Shown here: positions 45,678 to 60,475 of the stretch, one piece after another | Position numbering within the stretch: position 1 is the first letter of the stretch | Layout: every line of letters starts with the position of its first letter | From: Amoebidium appalachense | Lineage: Eukaryota; Ichthyosporea | NCBI GenBank assembly: GCA_963693365.1 | Contig: CAVNZM010000010.1 | Coordinates: forward strand, 3,348,001 to 3,412,000 | Length of the DNA: 64,000 nt | Direction of reading: 5' to 3' | Translations under genes and position numbers: made by a program | Notes under the pieces: model-generated | The model's database searches: none | Told to the model about the DNA's origin: nothing | The model's input: the letters and a program-made list of their open reading frames with translations, nothing else

Positions 45678-45859
45678 CCCCTTCAGTTGGGGCACAATGT
45701 TAAGCACATATATCATCTCTCTAAGAAGATATGTGCTTATTATTTCTTCCGAATTCCCTTCTCCTTTTTATTCAAAAGCAACGTTGTACTCGGGTGCCAA
45801 CACACACATATGGCATATGCACACACATGTTATATGCACACACGTGTACACGTGCCGCA

Positions 45860-45910
<51 letters not shown>

Positions 45911-46037
45911 GGGCGCGCGCGCGCGCAAACACACACACACATTCAACTCCGCACACACATTACTCCGGATCCCCAAGGCCTCCTCCGGGCCCACCGGTTC
46001 AGATAGTATGTACAGTGAACACAACCAGACGATCCCG

Positions 46038-46079
<42 letters not shown>

Positions 46080-46937
46080 CCGGACCCCACCCCAAAACAC
46101 AAGTGTTGCGTGTATGTGCACGCACGCACATACACACGCACACACACAAAAATTTAAGTTCTTTGCATTTGAGATACAATTTTCAGACTGCAGGGGGAAA
46201 GGGGACGGTTATATTTATGTATGTGTACACGTATGTGAGTGGGTTAACCTCCTTGAATCGTTCCTAGTAGAGGGCTCTCTTTCACAGTGGAAACTGCACT
46301 TCCTGGGTTTGTAGTATCACGGCATTGACCGCATGGAATGAAAATTAATGGTCGACTTGATGAAATATTCTTAGAAGAAGAAAGCTTTGTGACGACTATG
46401 TCGACAAACGACGAGGGAGGCCAGGCCCAGTTGTTGGTCACAGCGTGTGCGGGGGCTAAATGTTATCAGCGTATCTATTAGGGCCGTTGTTGGTCAGCAC
46501 AACGGTTGGGTTTACATAAATCCGCTTCAAGTACTAGCAGCTGTAAGTCAAACACCCCTTTTTTTCATTGCTCACATCGTGACAATCACTGTGTTCTTGA
46601 TAATATGTACATACTGTAGTTCCACCCACAACCAGGTCCTACGGACTCTATCCAAAGAAAAGCATATAACTCGACATGCATGTACAACTCGATCCACAAT
46701 CGCAGCCACAACAATGAAAATACAACTTAGACTGGTGGTGTATTCTACCGGTTGGGCGACCACCAAATCCCAACCTGTGGTTCTTACAACACAGAACCAG
46801 GGTTCTGGCTTTCTGGTGGGTTACTGCAGCTCGTCACTCCCTGAAAGAGATCTAGACGAAACTGCACTGTTTGGTCGCCCCCCACTAAATGTTGCCGAAT
46901 GATCACTGCACAACCCTTAACCAGTTAAGCCCCCCCC

Positions 46938-46973
<36 letters not shown>

Positions 46974-47009
46974 CCCAACACGACCACCACCACCACCAAC
47001 CAATCCTCC

Positions 47010-47044
<35 letters not shown>

Positions 47045-47682
47045 TTCTCCCCCCCCCTCCACCCCCTCCACCCGTCCGGAACTTCAGCATGAATTAATAT
47101 ATCAACGATTCTGGCAGCTATCTGAAGTCATTGTGCTCAGTATATGCAATCGGACTTGTAATAAACATTTTGGGGTATCACTATTTAATAGAAAATCGAA
47201 TATCATGTAAATAGTTACTATTAATCATTTTAAAAGGCTCTCCTTTGCAAGAGAAACTAAATCCGTGGGTTTATCGTACGTGTATTGCAATTGCACCGTA
47301 CCAGGTGCATGAACAACTCGATGAGAGCATGAGAGATTTCCTATGGAGGAAATTCAACCAAATTAAATCGTAGTGGACGTATAAATGCAGATGAAGGCCT
47401 GTTGGTGTTCACAGCGTGCGCGTAGGCTAAACAGCTTAAACGCCAGAGTAGTAAAGTTTAATGAGAGCCGAAGGGGCAGTCTGTTAGGGCTAGTTTCACT
47501 CAAGCTAGCGCTTAGCACTTGGCCATTATAAATTTGCAATCTGTGCAGCCACGCTGGGAACGTATTAAACGTTTCATATCCCCCCCCCCTCCCCCCCCCC
47601 CCCCCCCTTCCCCCTCTTTCCCCCCTCCCCCCCACCCCCCCCCCCCACCCCCTCCCCTATCCCCCGCACACCACCACCACAC

Positions 47683-48025
<343 letters not shown>

Positions 48026-48759
48026 AAGCAGGCTCACGGACCGCTTTGGGTACAAGGACAGTTTTATGGAACCTATATGTGCTCCCGGGGGGGGGGGGGG
48101 GGGAGGGGGGGGGGGGGGGGGGAGGGGGGGGGGGGGGGCACACACACTCACACTCAATCACGCATCACCACCATCGACACGATGTCAAAACCATCATTAC
48201 TTTTCACCTCCCATGCACCATTGAGCCTATTAATCAGAAAGGCAGGTCAAATCCGTGCACGGTTACCCGACCCACAATCGTTATGCTTAACTTTCACAAC
48301 ACAACCTGAGCTGGTGGTATGCTCCACCCCCTGGGCGACCACAAAACCCGGTTATTGGTGCATATGTTATTCAATAGCACCAGCAGGTCGGTGACCAAGG
48401 TTCATGCAGACTTCGTCGCCCCCCATTACATACACGCTGCCAAAGGTCCATTACTAAGACTTGATAATCCAACAACTCTCACCACCCATACCCGGGACTA
48501 CCTCCCCTTCTCCCACCCTGGGCCACCCAACCCGCTGTGATATGTTACGTCAACTCAGTAGCTTGTATCGGAGTGAGCATTGTGTAGTGGTAACTGTAGG
48601 ATGACCCTTCCAGAAGAGAGGCTGTGTTCCGTGGGTGGAATACATCCTACATTGCATGGATTCACCGGGTCTATACCCAATATCTTAAGGAGAAATCTAA
48701 ACCGTACCACATATAAAAAAGTTGTTTGTGTGTGTGTTTGAGTGTGAGTGTGAGTGTGT

Positions 48760-48859
<100 letters not shown>

Positions 48860-49354
48860 CGCGCGTTTGTGTGTGTGTGTGTGACGGTATGTGTGTGTGT
48901 GTAATAGTTGTTCGATGCTATTATGCCGGCACGGTTCTTTCTTTTCTTTTCTTTTCTTTTCTTTTCTTTTCTTTTTTCTTTCTTTCTTTTCTTTTTTTTT
49001 TTTTTTTTTGGGGGGGGGGGGAGGGGGGGGGGGAGGGCGAGGCAGGGAGAGAAGCAAACGATAGAAGATAGAGAGAAGGGGGGGGGGGGGGGGGGAGAGA
49101 GAGAGAGGGGGGGAGAGAGAGAGAAAGAGAGGGGGGGGGGGGGGGAATCCGGAGGGAGAAAAAGAAAGAGAGAGAGAGAGAGGAGGGGGGGGGGGGGGAG
49201 AGAGAGAGAGAAAGAGCGGGGGGGAGGGGGGAGAGGGGGATGGAGAGAGAGGGGGGGGGGAGAAAGGCGGGGGGGGGGGGGGGGGAGGGGGGGGGGAGAG
49301 AGAGAGAGAGAGAGCCCGTGAGAGTGAGAGAGGGCGAGCTGGAGAGAGGAGGAG

Positions 49355-49594
<240 letters not shown>

Positions 49595-50577
49595 GAGGGG
49601 GGGGGAGACAGAGAGAGAGATAGAAAGAGAGAGACCTTAAGAAAGTTAGAGGGTTAAAGTCAACGATAGCTATCACGTTTAAAAAAGAGACGGGGAAGTC
49701 CCAAGTAACTTTTCTGGGGTTGGGCCGGTTCCTCAGTGGATTTTCTTGCTCCCTGCCCATTACGCCCGAGATCTTGCCGAGTGCAGAAAGAAACGTTTCT
49801 TTTAGGTGCATTACATTACTAAATGAGCTCCAGAAAGTGTACATTGCTATTTACTGTGTTGTATTGGATGTCAGGCTTTCATGCGGAGCGTGTGTGTGTT
49901 TTGGGCGGTGGGTGGGTGGGCGGGAGGGGGTGTAAGCCCCCCCCCCCCCCCCCCCCCCCCCCCCCCACCCTCCCCCCTCCTCCCCTTCTCCCCCCCTCCC
50001 CCCCCCCCAAACGCCACCACCGCCACCACCACCAAACCCCCCCTCCCCCCCCCCCCCCCCCCCCCCCTCAACCCCCCCTATCCCCAGCTCCCCTCCACGG
50101 GAATTTAAAACCGATGACTCCTGGAATCGATCATTAGTGAAAGCATTCCATCTTGACTCCACATACTTTGGGTAGAAGCTTAATGTTCGCTACCAGTTGA
50201 ATGGATTCAAATGATGTAGTACACATATCGAATCGTCCTTTAGAAGACACTCGTTTCCACATGGCTTGCGAAGCTGCACTCCATGGGGGTTATACATCAC
50301 ATTACACTGCATGGTGAACATCCAACTCGTTGAGATGAGAGTAGAACACTGAAATTCAACTTGATTTAGTCATCGGAGAAGAATATATCAAGAGCCTCAG
50401 GGATTCGGGCCGGGTAAACAGCTTGCAAAGCCCGAAGCCACAAATTAAAGTCGACCGGGTATTCTGTTGCTTTATTTATATAATATTAGGGCTAGTCTCA
50501 CTCAAGTGCTTAGCACTTGGCCATCAGCATGAATTTGCGATTTGTGCAGCCACGCTGGGGGTGAACCAAAACACGCA

Positions 50578-50615
<38 letters not shown>

Positions 50616-50640
50616 TCCCCCGGCGCCCCCCATTCCCATC

Positions 50641-50672
<32 letters not shown>

Positions 50673-51141
50673 TTCCCCGCCTCCACCCACAGTGTCCACA
50701 CACACACTCACTCACTCACCGCAACTACCACCGATACAACTATTTAAATCAAAAGCATCGACACTTTTCACCTGCCGGCCCGGGCACTCTCTTAAGCAAA
50801 GCACCACCAAGCCCACCAATCAGAAAGCAGATAAATGACATATTTTCCGATAGCCTAAGTCTACATCTATTCTAACATTTGACAAACAATCACACCCCTA
50901 CCAAAAAGCCAACACAACCTAAGCTGGTGGTATATTCCTCCCATTGGGTAACCACCACAACCCATTCACCAGAATAAGCTTAGGTCACTGGTGCAACAAA
51001 TAATCTGGACGCACAAAGCACCAGCGGGTACGTAATCTCGAAATCTAGATTCCATCGCCCAACACTCTATGTTACTCAAGCTTACTTGAAAAATCAACAG
51101 CTTTCGACCCACATCATGGACCACCAACCCCGCCGCTACGG

Positions 51142-51185
<44 letters not shown>

Positions 51186-51731
51186 CCCCCTCGGGTGGGT
51201 GGGTGGGTGGGTGGGTGGGGGGAGGGTCCCCCCCTCCCCCCCTCGGGTGGGTGGGTGGGTGGGTGGGTGGGTGGGGGAAGGGGGAGGGGGGGATGGGGGG
51301 AGGGGGGAGGGGGGGGGGGGAGGGGGGGGGGGCGGGAGGGGGCGGGAGAAGGGGGAGTATTATTTGGCAAGTTTGATTTTACAACAACCGACTTCAAAAC
51401 AAAAAAACTCCTTTTCAGAGTCATTGCTCACATTGTGATATTATTACCTTAGTGTTCTTCAAGCGTAATTGCGGCACATCACCAACGGACTCTTCAAAGC
51501 TCCTCCCACAATCGTAGCCACAACAATGGCAACACAGCCTAAGCTGGTGGAACTAGCATCACACCGGTTGGGTGACCAGCAAAACATAGCCAGTGGTTCT
51601 TGCAGTTCAGAACCAGCGCTGTTCAACTTAATGGTTGTGGCCGTGGTCGTTTTTGAAAGGGACGAGGCTGCACTGTTTGGGTCGCCCTACGCTGACTGTT
51701 GCTGAAGAATGTTTGAACATCTATCGACTCC

Positions 51732-51765
<34 letters not shown>

Positions 51766-52435
51766 ACCATCCCTCCCCCTCCCTTCCCCCACCACCTCCT
51801 TCCCCCCCACCTTCCCTCCCTCGTCCTCCTCCTCTATCCCCCCCCCCCCCCCCCCCCCCCCCACCATCCCTCCCCCCTCCCTTCCCCCACCACCTCCTTC
51901 CCCCCCACCTTCCCCTCCCTCGTCCTCCTCCTCTATCCCCCCCCCCCCCCCCCCATCCCCCCTATCCTCCACCGGAGGTCCTGAAAAACATTAACGATAA
52001 TTGTCAATCTGAAAGTGGCACCTTGTTCTGTGATTCATGCATATGGCTTGATGTATTATGGAAAACGTTCACTGACAGGAATTCAAACGGTAGTATCTCG
52101 AATCGTTCTAGAAGGCTCTCCAAGCTTCGCACGAGAAACTGCACTCCCTGGGACTTATAGCATTACACCACATGGTGCATGGCCGACTTGATGAAGTTAT
52201 TGTAGAAGAAAATTTTTTTTAGGCACTCCTAATCATTGGAATAGGCAAGTAAGTGGTGAGGGAGGCCAGGACAGGCTGTTAGTTTTATGAGTGCGGGAAT
52301 AAAAGTTAGCACAGACACACACCATCCACTGTGCACACGCACAGTGTGACGCACACATCGACACACAGACATATCTAAATACCTCATTTGCCGCTATAAT
52401 ATGGCACACATATAGTCGACACTGTGGCACGAGTG

Positions 52436-52789
<354 letters not shown>

Positions 52790-52871
52790 TCTATCTCTTT
52801 CTCACACACACACTCCCTCCCTCCCCCCTCCGAATCTCTCGCTCTCTTTCTCCCTCCTTCCCCTCCCTAGG

Positions 52872-52940
<69 letters not shown>

Positions 52941-52966
52941 CACCCCCCTCTCCCCCCCCTCCCCCC

Positions 52967-53014
<48 letters not shown>

Positions 53015-53440
53015 CTACTTCTTCCCTCCCTCTCAATCATAACCGGCGCCCGTGACCATTGGTACGACTATATCATAACCACCACCACACCAAGAGTCTC
53101 CTCACAATCTTGATAGTGCCACCGAGCCCACTAATCAGAAAGGGCGGATTATATATGGCAATAATATTCCTCATGGTTAAATTGACCCACAATCGCATCC
53201 ATTACTTTGACAACACAATTTGGGCTGGTGGAGTAATTTACCAGTTGGGCGACCACCAAATCCCAATCATTGGTGCAACAAATGCTCTCGCAGCAGTGCA
53301 TTCGAGACTAACCGTTATCGCCCTACACTTACATTTTGCTGAAGCTTACCAAGAAAACTTTTTGACTGCTTTTCACCCATCTCTGGGACCACAACCCCCA
53401 CTACTCAGGCGGACCCTATCACACGATCCGTATGAGAGAT

Positions 53441-54667
<1,227 letters not shown>

Positions 54668-54839
54668 CGATGAGAGAGGAGGCGACGGGAAATATGCTAA
54701 TAGACGACCGATCTAAGATCGGCTTATATACCCATAAGCCTCCTCTACCAGGCCGCTGATTGCCACATAACCATTGTGGCCCAATCAGACGGCCGAAGAA
54801 TAAGTTAATAAATGGAATTGTCCAATCAATTCAGACATT
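54668..54839 (-). repeat. Terminal direct repeat, 3' copy
   Basis: About 95 percent identical to 57099-57276 with small deletions (a CCGG/GTCA-type loss near 54706 and one G near 54759). Same orientation as the other copy, so LTR-like rather than inverted. Confidence 0.85.
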
Positions 54840-54970
54840 CATAACTTATACTTGCTACCTACGTCCACTATATACGAATTTTTGCACGACAACTAAACCC
54901 ACTAGATTAATGTCGATCAAAATTCACCACACTTTACATAATATACATACAGTACATTTTCGAGCACAGT

Positions 54971-55953
54971 TTACGACAGTCGCACAGGGTCCAACTCGCG
55001 CAGGTCGCTGAAGTACTCGTGGTCATCGGCGGTAGGGCAGTGGCCCAACCCGTAGTTGTCCTCAGGGGTTTGGCCGGTGAGGTCCCACACCCCCAGGTGC
55101 TTGATGACTGCAAAGGGGATGCCGATTGCACGAGCAGCGCCGACCATGCTGTGACGGAGGCAGTGCCAGGTGATGCCGGTAGCCAGGGCGGGCCGAGGGC
55201 CTGCACCGCGCTGCGCAGCCAGCTGACGGCCTTGGTAGCGTTGGGGCACGGCAGGAGGGGGCTGGTGGGCTGCCGGACGTGCGCGCAGGTACGCAGTAAC
55301 AGCTGTGCGCACATGGGGGGAACCATGCGGTGGCGCACAGGGGGCCGAATCTGCTTGCCAGCTGCCTGCTTGATGGTTCGAAAGGTCAGGTGGAGGCGTC
55401 GGGCTCCAGTGGGGATGGGGTCCCCCCAGGTCAGGTCCCCCACCTGTACTGCAGCAGCGGTGCTCCACCGTAGGCCAAACAGGTTGCTCAACAGCACCCC
55501 CGCTAGCCAGCGGTCACCGTCGGGGTCCTGCCAGCACAGCTGTGCGATGAGCAGGCCGGTGACCCAGGGTGCGTCAAACCGTTTTGGGTCGGGCGGGGTG
55601 GCGGTGGTGGTCTGGTGGGCCCTGCCGTAGGACTTCTTGATGGTTACAAGGATGGCCGGGTCCAAATAGGGAATGTGCCACAGCAGGTGTACCTGGCGCA
55701 CTGCCAGGGCGGCAAACTTGCAGTCTAACGTGCTGGGGTGGTACGGGCGCGCTAGCAGGTGAGCCGCATAAGCCAAAGCTACGTGTTCGGTAAGGGGCCA
55801 GGCTGCGAACTCGTGGGTGGTGCAAAAGGTGAGGTACTGGGTCACGTCGGCTTGATATGCGCGCCACGTGTTTGCACTGAGGAGCTGCTCCCCAGCTGCT
55901 GGCCAGTGGGGCGCAGGTTGACAGGCAGTGACGAAATTACCGCCGCACGCCAC
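54971..55953 (-). CDS. Tyrosine recombinase, one-base frameshift before the catalytic C-terminus
   Basis: Reads as a phage-integrase-type recombinase. N-terminal SAM-like core-binding domain: LLSANTWRAYQADVTQYLTF. Catalytic domain: Arg I in NLFGLRWSTAAAV, Lys in FRTIKQAAGKQ. Near 55190, in GGCCCGCCC, the frame must move by one base; the second frame then gives TGITWHCLRHSMVGAARAIG (HxxR box), IKHLGVWD (the His/Trp position) and NYG with the Tyr nucleophile, ending at 54971. All five catalytic positions are thus present but split over two frames, so the gene is either inactivated by one indel or mis-assembled there. There is no ATG; a TAG lies just upstream. Catalyses strand exchange for integration of the element. 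Confidence 0.75.
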
Positions 55954-56345
55954 TCGCTAAACACCCCCACGGTGGCAGGGGGGTCTGGTGGCCGGGGGAG
56001 CTTGCTGGGGCGGCTGCACGGGGGAGGGGGGCTTTGGACTCGCTCAGGCTGTGGTTCCAAGGGGAGGGGTGCTGGGCCCCCTTCCCAGGGAGGGTCGCCG
56101 ATGGGAACGCCCGTGGGAGCTGGTGGTGGTTGAGGCGCGGGGGGAAGCACGCCGCCACCACTTGCGGGGGGAGCCGGCTCGGCGGGAGCTGGCACCGGGG
56201 CGGGGCCGGTAGACGCCGGCCCCGGGTACAAGTTGAATACCCAATTGGGGTGGACACCCACCCTTGACGCCCCCTTGTAAGGCCCGCTGCCTACGCGACA
56301 GGGGCCGGAAACCGCAAACTTAGTTGCGGCCGGCGCCAGACCCAC
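55842..56345 (-). CDS. Proline-rich linker ORF of the recombinase element
   Basis: Opens with GTG (no ATG) and reads a short ordinary segment (KFAVSGPCRVGSGPYKGAS, VHPNWVFNLYPG), then a long Pro/Ala-rich region (APAEPAPPASGGG type). About the last 110 nt overlap the recombinase start in another frame and are probably not translated in this one. It may be the centre of one original gag-recombinase polyprotein now read in three frames. Confidence 0.4.
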   Translation of the reverse strand: MGLAPAATKFAVSGPCRVGSGPYKGASRVGVHPNWVFNLYPGPASTGPAPVPAPAEPAPPASGGGVLPPAPQPPPAPTGVPIGDPPWEGGPAPLPLEPQPERVQSPPPPCSRPSKLPRPPDPPATVGVFSEWRAAVISSLPVNLRPTGQQLGSSSSVQTRGAHIKPT

Positions 56346-57032
56346 TGCTGGCGCCGGTGTTGGACTTCACCACGGTCTTGTTGTCATTTTGGTTGCCCGC
56401 ACGGGCGGTGCGTGTAGCGAGGTTGACCTCTGCCTCTTTCTTCCTTGCGTCGCCCATTGCGCGGCCCCAGCGTTCAGAAAGAACAGGGTAATACTCACGC
56501 TCCATGTGGGCGCGGGCCAGCTCGGCAAAGGCAGCACCCTCTGTGGCGCGGATATACTGGTAGTGCACACGGTCGGAGAGGGACACAGCGACATCGGCGA
56601 TTGCACCCTTGAGCTCTGCAATGCGTCCTTGGTAGAACTGCTCCGCGGGTTCAGGCACTGGGGCGCCGTTTTCGCCGGGGAACTGCCGACGCTGGAACGC
56701 GCAGTCGTTGTGCATTGCATCGATGAGGCTGCAGAGTGCCCCGATGGTAACCCCGTTCTCCTCGAGCACGTGTTTGTTGGCCTTGGAAGGGATCCAGGGC
56801 AGTAGGTCGGCTGGGATGCGCCGGGGACCGTTGGGCATAGGGTACTCCGTCACCCATGGTAAGGTGGGTGCCAGAGTTGGGTGCCGCTCTGCAAAGGCAT
56901 GTCTAGGGAACTTGAGCAATGGGCAGTCCGGCATCCCCCAGGTCTGCCGAAGGCGCTGCGGGCGTGACTCGCGGGTGTCCGAATCCCCAGTGACGGGGGT
57001 GCGCGCTTATATTGCTCGAAAATAACGTTCAT
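56320..57032 (-). CDS. Gag-like ORF of the recombinase element
   Basis: The frame from ATG 56934 codes 204 residues (MPDCPLLKFPRHAF start). In-frame sequence continues upstream without ATG to 56999 or so, and a better start, MNVIFEQYKRAP at 57032, is linked by a one-base slip in the C5 run near 57000. The middle has helical segments (EQFYQGRIAELKGAIADVAV; GAAFAELARAHMEREYY) and a basic, Asn/Gly-rich tail (RTARAGNQNDNKTVV), as in capsid/nucleic-acid-binding proteins of YR elements. No CCHC zinc knuckle is visible. Its end overlaps the next frame by about 26 nt. Confidence 0.5.
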
Positions 57033-57098
57033 GGTGAAGTTCTAAAAGGGTGACCTACCCTAAACAAAGCGTGAACGAGCCTCACCAACGTTGTCTCC

Positions 57099-57276
57099 GA
57101 TGAGAGAGGAGGCGCCGGGGAATATGCTAATAGACGACGGTCACCGATCTAAGGTCAGCTTATATACCCATAAGCCTCCTCTACCAGGCCGCTGATTGGC
57201 CACATAACCATTGTGGCCCAATCAGACAGCCGAAGAATAAGTTAATAAATGGAATTGTCCAATCAATTCAGACATT
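57099..57276 (-). repeat. Terminal direct repeat, 5' copy with promoter signals
   Basis: Read on the minus strand it contains two CCAAT-type motifs (GGCCAATCAG and its inverse), a hairpin with arms GGCCACA and TGTGGCC, then GGGTATATAAGC near 57155-57166. The first ATG of the gag-like frame (57032) is about 125 nt downstream. An LTR-like promoter is the simplest reading. Confidence 0.65.
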
Positions 57277-57396
57277 GCCGGAGGAGGGAGGGGGGGGGGG
57301 GGGGGGAGGGGGGAGGGGAGGGGGGGAGGAAGGGGGGGGGGGGGGGGGGGGGGGGGGGCATTTGCGTCATGCATGGGCCCATAGTGTCTAAATGTG

Positions 57397-57452
<56 letters not shown>

Positions 57453-57850
57453 TGTGTGTGTGTACACATGTGTGTGTTTGTGTGTCCCGTGCGTGTGCGT
57501 GCACGCGTTTGTGTGGCTGTGCGCATGTGTCCACGGGACATCTATTTTATTCACCTAAGATGCCCTCTGAATATGAACAATTAATATCAGAACCCATAGG
57601 GGAAGACAAGCATTACTACAAGCACAGGGGAGCAGTGAATGCACATCCACAGCAAACTCCATAACAATGACCCGCAGTTATGTAGCACAACATGCGACTG
57701 TTTTACAATGATGGAAACAATGAGCAATGTATTTATAAATCCCCGCTTACACAGACCTAGGAATCCGAAACCGAAGAATACATGTTGTATAGCTACATAG
57801 CAAAAGCAAAACATTATATCTCGTAGACGCTTTTGTAAAGAATTCCACGT
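57277..57850. other. G-rich and GT-rich spacer
   Basis: G runs 57287-57359 and GT repeats 57396-57480, then ordinary sequence without a recognisable gene. Confidence 0.6.
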
Positions 57851-57934
57851 GACTTAACGGATATATATATACCGTCCACCATTCAGAATACCCACCAATA
57901 AGAATACGCTAGCGGTCAAGTCCGTTTTTCTTTT

Positions 57935-58010
57935 TAAGAATGTGCACCGCAGTCAGATTTTGGGATGTTCTCAATGGCGGACTGACCTATAAACTTTGCT
58001 AGATCCTCCC

Positions 58011-58066
<56 letters not shown>

Positions 58067-58100
58067 ACCCCAACCCTAGGCCTCTCTCCCCGTGTCTCCT

Positions 58101-58140
<40 letters not shown>

Positions 58141-58320
58141 ACACGCACACACGCAGAAGTTCCAACCCCAAGCCTCTCTCCCCGTGTTCCCCCCCCCCCT
58201 CCCCCCCCCCCCCCCCCCCCCCCGGTCTCGTGCCATTAAGAATATGATAGCGGCCCGGCCAAAAAGCTAAGAATATGCACCGCGACCACGTTTTTGGGAG
58301 GGTTCTTAATGGCGGACGGC
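57935..58320. repeat. Two diverged copies of a short repeat around C runs
   Basis: AAGAATGTGCACCGCAG...TCAATGGCGGAC (57937-57985) resembles AAGAATATGCACCGCGA...TTAATGGCGGAC (58268-58315). Between them CCTCTCTCCCCGTGT occurs twice (58080 and 58172), each beside a long C run and an AC patch. Confidence 0.6.
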
Positions 58321-58750
58321 ATCTGTATATTCTTCACCCAGTGACTAGGAAAAATGAACGAAGATATGTGACAGTCAGTGACTGGACGCGAAACAATGCC
58401 ATTTCTTATTTCTTCGTATATTTTAATGAATTGGTACACTACCATATGGCAAAACCATAGGCTACCTCACCTAAATTTGTCATCAACTTCAGTAGGGAAA
58501 AAAGTGCATTCTTGTATTACACCAGTCAAGATCCCACATGGGCTCATTACTTAATCAGCAGATATGAACTAAAGCGGGCTCACATACCCTCCTGCTCGTG
58601 TCTGTACATCCAAAAAAGCCTTGTGGGCAATAAGAAAAAAAGGAAAAAAAGGGAAGAGAAGGGTTGACATGTTATTCCCAAATATGACACCATTCCCAAC
58701 CCCATCACATTGTCAAAGCAATTCATACACTTTGCTTCTTATTTCCATCA
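58321..58750. other. Unassigned spacer
   Basis: Ordinary AT-balanced sequence with no gene, RNA or repeat that I can support, ending in a C run at 58750-58770. Confidence 0.4.
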
Positions 58751-58771
58751 ACCCCCCCCCCCCCCCCCCTT

Positions 58772-58914
58772 CAACCCATCTTTGGTGTCATGATCTCTCC
58801 CTTTGCGCTGGTAGATTATATTGGCCCAATTGCGGTAGAAGACGTGTCCGTCGCTCCTCCACTGGTCCAGGGGCAGTTTTGTGTCGTAGCCCTGAGGGTA
58901 GGCATATTGCCAAT
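58772..58914 (-). pseudogene. Decayed copy of the MetA terminal exon (copy 3)
   Basis: Reads YDTKLPLDQWRSDGHVFYRN and WANIIYQR, matching the last exon at 60012-60243. A 5-nt loss after YQR shifts the tail and destroys the original stop. An acceptor-like CTACCCTCAG precedes it, so use as an alternative last exon is not fully excluded. Confidence 0.75.
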
Positions 58915-59130
58915 CCAAAAAAAAAACAAAAAACAAAAAACAAAATAATAAGTGTAAATGATTCTCGGAATCGTTCCTCGAATATAGCCCAACCTCGGTC
59001 GAATCAATTTGGTCAGGATTCGGGGATCTGAAAAGCCGCGACGTTGGCCATCTTACTTCCTCGATTAAATGTTCCTCGAGGATAGGCCCACATGCCGTAG
59101 TATCATTTTTACCCAAGAAGGGGACGTGCA

Positions 59131-59467
59131 CGTGTGACTTCAAGTCGCAACTTCACGAAGCTGCGCTCGTACCCTACTAATTTGCACACTATGTGCAAGT
59201 GGGTGTGTACATGTGTGTGTGTGGGTCTGTGTGTGCGTGTGTTTCGCTTCTTTCTCGGGCTCGCGGCTCCCGGGCGCTCGCTCCTTGTTGAGTAGGTACG
59301 TACGCTACAATAGTAAAAAGTCACCTAAAGACTCAAGTCACAACTTAAAGTCAGGACAAGTCACCAGCTTCTCTCACCAATTATAATAAGTCAAGTCGAC
59401 CTAACTTGACTTGGTTGAAGTCAGGGTTCCTATGACTTCAAGTCGCAACTTCACGACTCTGCGCTCG
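59131..59467. repeat. Two copies of a 38-bp word
   Basis: GACTTCAAGTCGCAACTTCA plus following CG-rich bases occurs near 59133 and near 59432, and partly near 59331. Function unknown. Confidence 0.6.
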
Positions 59468-59747
59468 CCGCCGCGGAGCTCGAATTTTGATGATGGTACA
59501 GCTCGCCCCAGCGCATGCTCGATACGATTCAGAGTTTGATTGGACCAAAAGCTGTAATGGAGCACCACACTATAGTTTATGCAAACTGATTGGATCACGC
59601 CATGCTTTTTGCAAACTGATTGGTTCCGGGATTATTGCGGAACAGGTTAGTCCTTCCCCTTCCCCAGACCCTATCCCCATCTCCGTCAACCCAACTTCGG
59701 TCACAGACCTCCAAACTAACTGACCGAGGTTGGGAAAAAAATAAAGT

Positions 59748-59925
59748 AAACTTGGATGACCAATAACAACCACACTTCAGCCAATCTTAGGTGTCATGAT
59801 CTCGCTCGCCCTTTGATATGCGCTGGTAGATCATATTAACCCAATTACGATAAAAGATGTGTCCGTCACTCCTCTACTGACACAGCGGCAGTTTTGTGTC
59901 GTTTTCCTGGGATAGTATATTGCCG
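59748..59925 (-). pseudogene. Decayed copy of the MetA terminal exon (copy 2)
   Basis: Matches the last exon and its 3' flank. It encodes [11 protein letters not shown], then a TAG in place of the Trp codon, then [21 protein letters not shown] small insertion disrupts the C-terminus. It sits about 90 bp downstream of the intact exon. Confidence 0.85.
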
Positions 59926-60011
59926 TTGCCCCTCCAAAAAAAAACACAAAACAAAATATAAAATAATAAATAAAATTATAGTAAATTTGAATGACCAATA
60001 ACAACCACACT

Positions 60012-60291
60012 CTAGCCCATCTTGGGTGTCATGATCTCACCCTTTGATATGCGCTGGTAGATCATATTAACCCAATTGCGGTAAAAGATGTGCCCGTCGC
60101 TCCTCCACTGACACAGCGGCAGTTTTGTGTCATTTTCCTGGGGGTAGTAGTTTGCAGGGGCAGCCTGCCCGTTTGCTTTGTCTCGTTGGTACTCCCCGTG
60201 TAGGTCCATGCGGTCGTACTCGGGGTGGCCCTGGCAGTACACCCTGAAAGGGAAGGGAGAAAAAAAGAAAACAATTGATAAAAACGGGGAA

Positions 60292-60323
<32 letters not shown>

Positions 60324-60397
60324 GGATGTGTTACGATTTGGCGATTTGGTACGGCGCCGACATGACTCCCGGGAAGAGGGGAGATGAGTGTGTGTGT

Positions 60398-60434
<37 letters not shown>

Positions 60435-60441
60435 GGTGTGT

Positions 60442-60475
<34 letters not shown>

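Larger units (their letters stand above)
54668..57276 (-). mobile_element. Compact tyrosine-recombinase element (DIRS/Crypton-related), no RT
   Basis: 2.6 kb unit bounded by direct repeats of 172 bp (54668-54839) and 178 bp (57099-57276). Minus-strand coding order: gag-like frame, proline-rich frame, tyrosine recombinase, all overlapping. GC content is higher and simple repeats fewer than around it, consistent with recent insertion. There is no room for a reverse transcriptase, RNase H or methyltransferase, unlike full DIRS or Ngaro elements. Cryptons also lack RT but usually lack long terminal direct repeats. It could be an internally deleted DIRS-like element or a separate lineage. Confidence 0.7.

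Noticed and set aside
56260-56345. Zinc knuckle at the gag/linker boundary
   Set aside because: No frame gives CCHC spacing; only one Cys in KFAVSGPCRVG.
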